The position numbers and the translations under genes were made by a program. Shown here one piece after another: positions 1 through 4,878 of a stretch of DNA of 5,254 nucleotides (position 1 is its first letter; every line of letters begins with the position of its first letter). Source of the DNA: an uncultured Kouleothrix sp. (lineage in GTDB: Bacteria; Chloroflexota; Chloroflexia; Chloroflexales; Roseiflexaceae); the NCBI GenBank assembly GCA_937858455.1, contig CALLYN010000003.1, positions 1 through 5,254 on the forward strand. Direction: 5' to 3'. The notes under the pieces were generated by a model. That model was not told the DNA's origin. It did not search any database and saw only the letters and a list, made by a program, of their open reading frames with translations.

Positions 1-319
1 CGGGGGCCGCCAGCTGCACGTGCAGCGGCATGTGCATGCTCAGCCGGATGCCGTGCGCCCGCGCCAGCGCCCCCGTCTCGGCGAGCATGTCGGCGCACGC
101 GCCAACCTGGCGCAGCGCGTCGTCGCCCGTGTCATCGCCGGGCACCAGGTCGTCGGCCAGGCGGTAGCAGCCGATCTGCTGGCTGGCCAGGTACAGCAGC
201 ACCTCGCGCACGAGCAGCAGGCTGACGCTCAGGTGCGGCGCGTGCTCGGCCCGCCGGCCATCGCGCGCCCGCAGCCCGCCCTGGCCCATGATTTTTACTG
301 CAACGCCGAGTCGGATCAT
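1..319 (-). CDS. uvsE: UV DNA damage endonuclease (UvsE/UVDE family), N-terminal part
   Basis: The first 106 residues are present; the rest lies beyond the left window edge. UVDE enzymes are metal-dependent TIM-barrel endonucleases that nick DNA 5' of UV photoproducts and some other lesions, starting an excision pathway independent of UvrABC. Family hallmarks seen: the opening strand MIRLGVAVKIMG, HLSVSL (residues 29-34) before a helix, YRLADDL (52-58, family YRLSSDL-like) and IRLSMH (91-96), whose His96 matches the conserved His of the family's LSMHP segment. The following residues MPLHVQL differ from the usual PGQYVQL, so this copy is somewhat divergent. The ATG at 317-319 is chosen because it supplies the first barrel strand; the internal ATG at 288-290 would remove it. 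No clear Shine-Dalgarno sequence precedes it. It diverges from gltX. The family call is by recognition only. About 280-320 residues are expected in full. Confidence 0.85.
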   Translation of the reverse strand, partial: MIRLGVAVKIMGQGGLRARDGRRAEHAPHLSVSLLLVREVLLYLASQQIGCYRLADDLVPGDDTGDDALRQVGACADMLAETGALARAHGIRLSMHMPLHVQLAAP

Positions 320-331
320 GTTTTTACACGA

Positions 332-345
332 AAGCGGTACCGTTT
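332..345. promoter_or_regulatory. Near-palindrome over the uvsE start point (possible operator)
   Basis: A 14-bp dyad is centred between 338 and 339. Its core CGGTACCG (335-342) is a perfect palindrome; the next position outward mismatches and the following two match. It lies between the predicted -10 box and the uvsE ATG, over the predicted transcription start, where a repressor would act. Binding by any regulator is inference. Confidence 0.3.
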
Positions 346-348
346 ACG

Positions 349-377
349 AGTATACCACGCTTTGCGATTGCTGGCAA
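349..377 (-). promoter_or_regulatory. Sigma-70-type promoter for uvsE
   Basis: On the minus strand TTGCCA (372-377) and TATACT (349-354) are separated by exactly 17 bp. Each hexamer differs from consensus at one or two positions. Transcription would start near 342, giving a leader of about 23 nt before the uvsE ATG. Confidence 0.65.
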
Positions 378-431
378 ACCCGGCGCGGCTCGCAGCGCGC
401 GAATCACCATGCGCCGGCATTCGCGGCCCGT

Positions 432-464
432 GCCAGCGCCAGCTGATTGCGGCGCAGCGCTGGC
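432..464. repeat. Inverted repeat between the divergent promoters
   Basis: GCCAGCGC (432-439) and GCGCTGGC (457-464) are perfect 8-bp inverted arms with a 17-bp spacer. The right arm ends 2 bp before the gltX -35 box. It lies upstream of both predicted start points, so it is not in either predicted mRNA. It could be a protein-binding site or a chance product of high GC. Confidence 0.3.
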
Positions 465-465
465 C

Positions 466-493
466 TTGCGCGCCGGCCACATCGGCGTATAAT
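466..493 (+). promoter_or_regulatory. Sigma-70-type promoter for gltX
   Basis: TTGCGC (466-471) and a perfect consensus TATAAT (488-493) are separated by 16 bp. Transcription would start near 500, leaving a very short leader of about 20 nt that holds only the ribosome binding site. That is too short for a T-box or other riboswitch, so control, if any, would be at initiation. Confidence 0.7.
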
Positions 494-508
494 AGCGCGA
501 TCAGACTC

Positions 509-515
509 AAAGGAG
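509..515 (+). promoter_or_regulatory. Ribosome binding site that sets the gltX start
   Basis: AAAGGAG ends 5 nt before the ATG at 521. The reading frame stays open far upstream, back to position 20, so this site and the TATAAT box at 488-493 decide the start. Confidence 0.8.
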
Positions 516-520
516 CATGT

Positions 521-2020
521 ATGGCTGAGATCACCCCACCCGTGCGGGTGCGCTTCGCGCCCAGCCCGACCGGGTTTCTGCACATCGGCGGCGTGCGCAC
601 CGCCCTGTTCAACTGGCTGTTCGCGCGCCACTATGGCGGCCAGTTCCTGCTGCGGGTCGAGGATACCGACGAGAAGCGCTTTGTGCCCGGCGCCGCCGAC
701 GATATGATGGCCTCGCTGCGCTGGGTCGGCATCGACTGGGACGAAGGCCCCGACATCGGCGGCCCGCACGCACCGTATGTGCAATCCGAGCGCAAGGAGC
801 TCGGGATTTACCAGCGCTACGCCGACGAGCTGGTGGCCGGCGGGCACGCCTACAAGTGCTTTGTGACGCCCGAGCAGGAAGAGCGCCTGCGCGCCGAGTG
901 GGCCGCGCGCGGCGAGCGCCCCGAGCGCTTCCGCTTCCGCGGCCCCGAGCGCGATTGGTCGCCCGCGCAGGTTGCCGCAGCCGAGGCCCAGGGCCTGCCG
1001 TTCACCATCCGGCTCAAGGTGCCGCTCGACGGCAGCACCGGCTTCACCGATCTGGTGCGCGGCGGCGAGGGCATCAGCGTCAACAACGCCGATCTGTACG
1101 ACCTGGTGCTGCTGAAAACCACCGGCATGCCGACGTACCACCTGGCGCACTTGGTCGACGACCACCTCATGGGCATTACCCACGTGATCCGCGGCGAGGA
1201 GTGGGTTCCCAGCGCGCCCTACCACGTGATGCTCTACCGTGCCTTCGGCTGGCAGATGCCGGTCTTCGCGCACGTGCCGAATATTTTGCGCCAGGATGGG
1301 CGCGGCAAGCTCTCGAAGCGCAAAGACGACGTCGCGACCAACCGCTTCTGGGAGCGCGGCTACCTGCCCGAGGCGATGTTCAACTACCTGGCGCTCCAGG
1401 GCTGGAGCTACGACGATCACACCGAGATCATGAGCCGCGACGAGATTGTGGCGCGCTTTTCGATCGATCGGGTGCAGGCCTCGCCGGCGCGCTGGAACCC
1501 CGACAAGCTCAAGGATATGAACGGGCTCTACATCCGCAAGCTCAGCAGCGCCGAGGTGGCCGCGCGCGTGGCGCCGTTCCTGAGCCAGGCCGGCCTGATC
1601 GCCAGCCCGCCCAGCGACGCTGAGCGCGCGTATGCCGAGCGGCTCGTGCCGCTGATCCACGAGCGGCTCGAGGAGCTGAGCGAGGCGTCCGATCTGCTCG
1701 AGTTCTTCTTCCACGACCTGCCACCGGCCGAGCCTGCTTTGCTGGTGCAGAAGAAGATGGATCCGGCCGGCACCGCAGCGGCGCTGGCCGCAGCCTACGC
1801 CGAGCTAGGCGAGCTTGAGGATTGGAGCGAGGCGGCGCTCGAGACAACCCTGCGCGCGCTGGTCGAGCAGCTTGGGCTGAAAGCCGGGCAGCTGTTCGGC
1901 ACGCTGCGCGTGGCCGTCACCGGCCGTACGGTTGCGCCGCCGCTGTTCGAGACGCTGGCTGCGCTGGGTCGCGAGCGAGCGCTGGCGCGCATCGCCGCCG
2001 CGCGCGACGCGCTGGCCTGA
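521..2020 (+). CDS. gltX: Glutamyl-tRNA synthetase
   Basis: The 499-residue cytoplasmic class I synthetase attaches glutamate to tRNA-Glu using ATP. Lineages lacking GlnRS also use such enzymes to misacylate tRNA-Gln for GatCAB; whether this one does cannot be read from the sequence. The Rossmann catalytic domain begins with RVRFAPSPTGFLHIGG, whose HIGG (residues 21-24) is the HIGH motif. LRVEDTDEKR follows. RGEEWVPSAPYHV lies late in the catalytic domain, and KLSKRK (263-268) is the KMSKS loop. The helical anticodon-binding half starts around 330-340 (SPARWNPDKLKDMNG) and is complete. Length is normal for the family. The cysteine pairs that bind zinc in E. coli GluRS are absent: only Cys113 remains, with Val115 at the second position, so it is a zinc-free type. 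The start follows the AAAGGAG site and the family N-terminus. It diverges from uvsE and appears to be a single-gene unit, since a long hairpin follows the stop. Confidence 0.97.
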   Translation: MAEITPPVRVRFAPSPTGFLHIGGVRTALFNWLFARHYGGQFLLRVEDTDEKRFVPGAADDMMASLRWVGIDWDEGPDIGGPHAPYVQSERKELGIYQRYADELVAGGHAYKCFVTPEQEERLRAEWAARGERPERFRFRGPERDWSPAQVAAAEAQGLPFTIRLKVPLDGSTGFTDLVRGGEGISVNNADLYDLVLLKTTGMPTYHLAHLVDDHLMGITHVIRGEEWVPSAPYHVMLYRAFGWQMPVFAHVPNILRQDGRGKLSKRKDDVATNRFWERGYLPEAMFNYLALQGWSYDDHTEIMSRDEIVARFSIDRVQASPARWNPDKLKDMNGLYIRKLSSAEVAARVAPFLSQAGLIASPPSDAERAYAERLVPLIHERLEELSEASDLLEFFFHDLPPAEPALLVQKKMDPAGTAAALAAAYAELGELEDWSEAALETTLRALVEQLGLKAGQLFGTLRVAVTGRTVAPPLFETLAALGRERALARIAAARDALA

Positions 2021-2040
2021 TTTCAGCCGCCGATACGCAC

Positions 2041-2093
2041 TACAGGCTCGAAGCTTCGAGGCTTCACAGCACGCCTCCGGCTTCGAGCCTGTA
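2041..2093. repeat. Long nested hairpin downstream of gltX (possible terminator)
   Basis: Perfect 14-bp arms (2041-2054 and 2080-2093) enclose a second 5-bp stem GAGGC/GCCTC (2058-2062 and 2073-2077) with a 10-nt loop, about 19 bp in all. The left arm also overlaps a perfect 14-bp palindrome, CTCGAAGCTTCGAG (2047-2060), so two mutually exclusive folds are possible. It begins 20 nt after the gltX stop, as a terminator would, but no T-run follows on either strand. It could end transcription, protect the gltX 3' end, or be a dispersed palindromic repeat. Confidence 0.5.
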
Positions 2094-2161
2094 TGTCTGC
2101 GCGGTAGCCGATCCATTAGCCACCGGCGTACGTACTCTTTACGGCGGCGTGGCGCGATCCG

Positions 2162-2170
2162 TGCTATACA
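2162..2170 (+). promoter_or_regulatory. Possible extended -10 promoter for the polyketide synthase gene
   Basis: TGC directly precedes TATACA (2165-2170), matching the extended -10 form TGnTATAAT. No convincing -35 box sits 16-18 bp upstream; TTTACG at 2138-2143 is 21 bp away. A start near 2177 would give a leader of about 120 nt. The rest of the gltX-to-synthase gap shows no other obvious signal. Confidence 0.35.
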
Positions 2171-2295
2171 GCGCTTGTTGTGCCGCTCGCCGCTGGCGCC
2201 CAGGCCCGGCGAGGCCAGGTAAAACCACTGGCTGCGCCGGCCATGTTCGCTAAACGACACACGCGGTTGCCTCCAGACTAGAAGGAGCGGTAGCC

Positions 2296-3423
2296 ATGCC
2301 CGTTATTCGCTCGGTAGCCACCGCGCTGCCGCCCTACGCGCTGCAGCAGGATGAGATTCGCGACCTGGCGCGCCAGCACTTTGCCCCGGCTTTCCCCGAG
2401 ATCGACCGCTACATGTCGGTGTTTCGCCATGCCCAGATCGATACGCGCTACTTCGCGGCGCCGCTCGAGTGGTTCATCACGCCGCGCAGCTTCAAAGAGT
2501 GCAACGACCTGTTCGTCGAGGCCGCCACCGCGCTGGGCGAGCAGGCGGCGCGGCGCTGCCTGGCGGCGGCCGGGCTCGAGCCCGGCGATGTCGATCACCT
2601 GCTGTGGATCTCGACCACCGGCATGGCCGCGCCGAGCCCCGACGCAATGCTGATCAATCGGCTGGGCATGGGCCGCCATACCCGCCGCACTCCCATCTGG
2701 GGCCTGGGCTGCGCCGGCGGCGTGGCCGGGCTGGCGCGCGCCTACGAGTACGCCAGCGCGTTCCCCAGCCAGCGCGTGCTGCTGCTCTCGGTGGAGCTGT
2801 GCAGCGTCACATTCCAGTGGAACGACCGCTCGAAGCGCAACCTGATCGCGTCGTCGCTGTTCGCCGATGGCGCGGCAGCGGTGCTGGTGGAGGGCGACGA
2901 ACTGCACACTCGCCAGGCTGATCAGCCGCTAAAAAGGCCGGAAGATCGCGCAAGCGCGGTCGCTTTACCCTCGCGCCCGCCCATCTCGATCCTCGGCACG
3001 CAGAGCACGCTCTGGCCCGACACCACCGAGATCATGGGATGGGATATGGTTGACACTGGCATGCAGGTGGTGTTCTCATCGCGCATCCCGTATATTGTGC
3101 AGACGCTGATGCGCGAGAATGTGGCCGAGTTTCTGGCCGGGCACGGGCTGACGATCGACGATATCGACCACTGGATCCTGCATCCCGGCGGCGCCAAGGT
3201 GATCGGCGCGTACGAAGGCGCGCTGGCGATCGACCGCGAGCGGCTTGGGCATACGCGCGAGGTGCTGCGCGCCTACGGCAATATGTCGTCGGCGACGGTG
3301 TTCTTCGTGCTCGAGGCGTTTCTGGGCGCCGGCACGCCCGCGCCGGGCGAGTATGGGGTGCTGGCGGTGCTGGGGCCGGGGTTCAGCTGCGAGCTGGCGC
3401 TGGTGCGCGGCCAGGCCGCCTAG
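2296..3423 (+). CDS. Type III polyketide synthase (chalcone/stilbene synthase family)
   Basis: This 375-residue thiolase-fold homodimeric enzyme family extends an acyl-CoA starter with malonyl-CoA and cyclises the product, giving alkylpyrones, alkylresorcinols or chalcone-like compounds. The full triad is visible: Cys139 in GLGCAGG (nucleophile), His296 in LHPGG and Asn329 in YGNMSS. LFADGAAAVLV (188-198) and the C-terminal GPGFSCELALV (360-370) are also family signatures, and MGWDMVDTGMQ (247-257) is typical of bacterial members. The ATG follows AAGGAG (2282-2287) by 8 nt. Residues about 203-228 form an insertion with rare codons and an internal hairpin, lying before the strand SILGTQSTLWPDT. 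The usual partner genes (methyltransferase, oxidoreductase, fatty-acid genes) are not beside it, so product and starter cannot be predicted. It converges on the FHA gene, sharing the stop-codon bases. Confidence 0.93.
   Translation: MPVIRSVATALPPYALQQDEIRDLARQHFAPAFPEIDRYMSVFRHAQIDTRYFAAPLEWFITPRSFKECNDLFVEAATALGEQAARRCLAAAGLEPGDVDHLLWISTTGMAAPSPDAMLINRLGMGRHTRRTPIWGLGCAGGVAGLARAYEYASAFPSQRVLLLSVELCSVTFQWNDRSKRNLIASSLFADGAAAVLVEGDELHTRQADQPLKRPEDRASAVALPSRPPISILGTQSTLWPDTTEIMGWDMVDTGMQVVFSSRIPYIVQTLMRENVAEFLAGHGLTIDDIDHWILHPGGAKVIGAYEGALAIDRERLGHTREVLRAYGNMSSATVFFVLEAFLGAGTPAPGEYGVLAVLGPGFSCELALVRGQAA
2944..2961. repeat. Small hairpin within the polyketide synthase insertion
   Basis: Seven-base arms (2944-2950 and 2955-2961) pair with a single G-U wobble around the loop CAAG. 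It sits in the middle of the stretch encoding the atypical insertion (about 2904-2979), which may mark a small palindromic element inserted in frame. Confidence 0.35.
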
Positions 3424-3977
3424 TAGAACCGGTCGTTGAAATCCGAGCGCTGGTCGGCCAGGGCCATATCGAGCTGCGAGCGCGTGATGAAGCCCATATC
3501 GTAGGCCACCTGCCCGAACTGCAGCCGCGAGCCGTCGCGCTGCAGCCGCGACTGGCGCTCGGCCACGGCTATCACCTGCTCGCGGCTGAGGATGCCGCGC
3601 CGGATGAAGTACTCGCCCAGCCGCGGTACGCCGTTGTTGCCTGCCGGCGCCTGGCCGACCTCCTGCTCGATCACGTCTTCCAGATCGACCATGTACGTGA
3701 CGCTGCCGAGCGTCAGCGCGTCGCCGGGGTTGAGCCGGCTTTGGCCGCTGATCGGCATGCCGTTCAGCGCCAGGCCCTGGCTGTTGCTGGCCAGCGGCAC
3801 GACAAACCAGCGCTCGAGCACCTGCCGCAGCTCGATATGGCGCGGGTTCAGTAGCCGATCGTGCAGCACCAGATCATTCGATGCCGCGGTGCCGATCGAG
3901 CTGACCCGCGCAGTAACCACGTGGCGCTTCCCCGCCTGCGTGCCGGTGATCGCGCGTAGCACCAGTGCTTTCGCCAT
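3420..3977 (-). CDS. FHA-domain protein with a tandem MshEN/GspE-N-like C-terminal region
   Basis: A 185-residue protein without signal peptide or membrane segment, so cytoplasmic. Residues about 1-100 resemble a forkhead-associated domain, which normally binds phosphothreonine peptides: SIGTAASNDLVLHD, then NPRHIEL, then NGMPISGQSRLNPGDALTLG. The usual GR is GT (Gly29-Thr30) and the usual SxxH serine position is Asn44, with Arg46-His47 kept, so phosphopeptide binding is doubtful. After a linker, residues 119-142 (RLG...G...Q) and 153-176 (QFG...G...Q) are two 24-residue repeats with Gly at positions 3 and 10 and Gln at 24. These resemble the c-di-GMP-binding modules of MshEN and GspE N-termini, here with a 10-residue rather than a 5-residue spacer. 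The ATG at 3977 is chosen because GGGAGGG precedes it; a TTG at 3998 would leave that site inside the gene. The role is unknown; regulation of a type IV pilus or secretion ATPase is a guess. Confidence 0.82.
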   Translation of the reverse strand: MAKALVLRAITGTQAGKRHVVTARVSSIGTAASNDLVLHDRLLNPRHIELRQVLERWFVVPLASNSQGLALNGMPISGQSRLNPGDALTLGSVTYMVDLEDVIEQEVGQAPAGNNGVPRLGEYFIRRGILSREQVIAVAERQSRLQRDGSRLQFGQVAYDMGFITRSQLDMALADQRSDFNDRFY

Positions 3978-3981
3978 GCCA

Positions 3982-3988
3982 CCCTCCC
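3982..3988 (-). promoter_or_regulatory. Ribosome binding site that sets the FHA gene start
   Basis: On the minus strand GGGAGGG ends 4 nt before the ATG at 3977. It supports this start over the in-frame TTG at 3998, which lies upstream of the site. Confidence 0.7.
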
Positions 3989-4011
3989 GTTGCCACAAAA
4001 TCAGTGGAGAC

Positions 4012-4043
4012 TAAAACAGCGGATCAGCCAGATGGCGATCCGC
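4012..4043 (-). terminator. Terminator-like hairpin in the FHA gene leader (possible attenuator)
   Basis: On the minus strand GCGGATC and GATCCGC (4037-4043 and 4019-4025) form a perfect 7-bp stem. Inside it, GCC/GGC closes the loop ATCT, with a one-base bulge. It is followed at once by TGTTTTAG (4018-4011), a short U-tract. This is the best match to an intrinsic terminator in the window, yet it lies upstream of the FHA gene rather than after a gene. With the promoter at 4112-4141 it would give a transcript of about 95 nt, so attenuation or a small RNA is possible. A second stem (ATCGG/CCGAT, 4044-4048 and 4066-4070) abuts it. The U-tract is short. Confidence 0.45.
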
Positions 4044-4111
4044 ATCGGGCTGGCGTGGCCCTCCACCGATCTTGTGGTCTTACGGTGATATACCGCTATA
4101 AATGCAGCGCA

Positions 4112-4141
4112 ATTCTATATCGGAGGTGCTGAATTTGTCAA
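4112..4141 (-). promoter_or_regulatory. Sigma-70-type promoter for the FHA gene
   Basis: On the minus strand a perfect TTGACA (4136-4141) is followed by TAGAAT (4112-4117) after 18 bp, or by TATAGA (4114-4119) after 16 bp. Transcription would start near 4105, giving a leader of about 128 nt. The stretch 4080-4180 is clearly richer in A+T than the genes around it. Confidence 0.55.
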
Positions 4142-4278
4142 TAGTGATGAATAAAGTCTTATCACCATCTTCGGCAGATCAGGAAGCCGAATCTCGCAAG
4201 CGCGTAACTCCTATCTCGATTGCGATGGCCTGCCCGGCTTCGCCGGACAGGCCATCGCAATCGAGAAACCTCTCATAA
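4135..4278 (+). CDS. Possible small ORF, 47 codons (doubtful)
   Basis: A TTG start at 4135 lies 6 nt after a strong GGAGGTG (4122-4128), with a further in-frame ATG at 4147. A TATAAA (4097-4102) sits upstream, but its best -35 (TTGTGG, 4072-4077) is 19 bp away. The predicted peptide begins MSIVMNKVLSPSSADQEAES and resembles nothing I recognise. Against it: the second half is encoded by the long hairpin at 4214-4266, and the ribosome site coincides with the spacer of the opposite-strand promoter. It may be a truncated gene start, a leader peptide or chance. Confidence 0.2.
   Translation: MSIVMNKVLSPSSADQEAESRKRVTPISIAMACPASPDRPSQSRNLS
4214..4266 (-). terminator. Nearly perfect 53-bp hairpin downstream of the exported-protein gene
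   Basis: Arms of 25 bp pair at 24 positions: 19 bp, one C/A mismatch (4233/4247), then 5 bp closing a 3-base loop. On the minus strand the tip reads GCGAAGC, a sequence known to form an exceptionally stable DNA mini-hairpin. It lies 24 nt beyond the stop of the minus-strand gene at 4291, the position of a terminator, but no T-run follows on either strand. It may act as a U-tract-independent terminator or mRNA 3' guard, or be a palindromic repeat. The rest of the 3978-4290 gap is described under the leader, promoter and small-ORF entries. Confidence 0.55.
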
Positions 4279-4290
4279 AGGCGGGCCGGG

Positions 4291-4878
4291 CTACTTGGCG
4301 GCGCTGCTGATCGGCACGATCCAGGTGGCCTCGCCGAATGGCAGCTGCTTGAGCTTGACGCGCAGCACCTTGGCGTTTAGGTTCGCCGGCCGGGCCACCA
4401 CTGCGGTGCCGCGCGCCTTGCTGCGTGGCGCAACGCTGATCTGCGGCGGCTGCGATTTGTCGTCGGCAATCTGGTAGTCGTTCAGCAGCGAGTCGCTCAC
4501 CGCGATGTTCTCGACGGTAAGCGGCAGCGCGACGCTCTCGTCGTCCAGGTTGTTGCGCACGCTCCACGTCAGCTTGATCGCCTCCTGGCAGAAGTTGACC
4601 TCTTCGAGCGTCACGACCACCTCGGGCTGCAGCGAGGGCGCGTTGCCGCCCACGCCAACGTTTTCCCAGCTGCCGGGCTGCCCGCCGCGCCGCCGCCCAA
4701 CCGACTGAAATTCATTCCAGACGCAGCTTTCTTGCGATACGACGCCGCCGAAGCCTAGGCCGCCGGCGGCCTGGCTGGTGCTGACAATCCCGCTAGCGGT
4801 TTGGTCGGCCAGCACCGGCGCGCGCCGCGTCGCCAGCGCGATCAGCGCCGCCGCCAGCACCAGCGCCAGGGCGCTCAT
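4291..4878 (-). CDS. Exported protein of unknown function, N-terminus probably truncated
   Basis: I do not recognise this family. The 195 residues begin with a hydrophobic stretch, ALALVLAAALIALA, followed by TRRAPVLADQ, a possible signal peptide (cleavage after VLA) or membrane anchor. No basic residues precede the hydrophobic core, and no good Shine-Dalgarno site precedes the ATG at 4878 or the GTG at 4884. Both points suggest the true start is missing. The middle is Gly/Ser-rich and low in complexity. Residues about 85-190 alternate in a beta-sandwich-like pattern (VVVTLEEVNFCQEAIKLTW, then VALPLTVENIAVSD), as in Ig-like extracytoplasmic domains. There are two cysteines (52 and 97, counted from the ATG), possibly a disulfide. 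The C-terminus is intact and followed by the hairpin at 4214-4266. Codons match the neighbouring genes, so it belongs to this genome. Confidence 0.7.
   Translation of the reverse strand: MSALALVLAAALIALATRRAPVLADQTASGIVSTSQAAGGLGFGGVVSQESCVWNEFQSVGRRRGGQPGSWENVGVGGNAPSLQPEVVVTLEEVNFCQEAIKLTWSVRNNLDDESVALPLTVENIAVSDSLLNDYQIADDKSQPPQISVAPRSKARGTAVVARPANLNAKVLRVKLKQLPFGEATWIVPISSAAK

Noticed and set aside
411..477. Direct repeat GCGCCGGC at 411-418 and 470-477 in the uvsE-gltX spacer.
   Set aside because: Eight G/C-only bases recur easily in DNA of this composition, and nothing else supports a function.
20..520. Upstream in-frame extension of gltX to an ATG at 20.
   Set aside because: It is antisense to uvsE and crosses the gltX promoter and ribosome site; the family N-terminus starts at 521.
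404..1714. A 436-codon open frame on the minus strand opposite gltX.
   Set aside because: It is antisense to a certain gene with strong G/C third-position bias, which removes stops from the opposite strand. Its protein is low in complexity with no motif.
1805..2260. A 151-codon minus-strand open frame across the gltX end.
   Set aside because: It is Arg/Ala-rich, overlaps gltX in antisense and has no motif or ribosome site that would support it.
3592..4014. A 140-codon plus-strand open frame opposite the FHA gene.
   Set aside because: The minus-strand frame has recognisable domains, a ribosome site and better codon use; this is its shadow.
2949..4204. The 10-bp sequence CGCAAGCGCG occurs at 2949-2958 and again at 4195-4204, each shortly after GGAAG.
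   Set aside because: The match does not extend further, and a 10-bp repeat in GC-rich DNA can be chance; a genome-wide count would be needed.
4211..4567. A minus-strand frame overlapping the exported-protein gene in another phase.
   Set aside because: It is a Gln/Arg/Ala-rich shadow product of the real frame 4291-4878 and runs into the hairpin.
4778..4876. N-terminal part of the plus-strand frame that ends at 5095.
   Set aside because: It is exactly antisense to the signal-like segment of the minus-strand gene and is Ala/Ser/Arg-rich filler.
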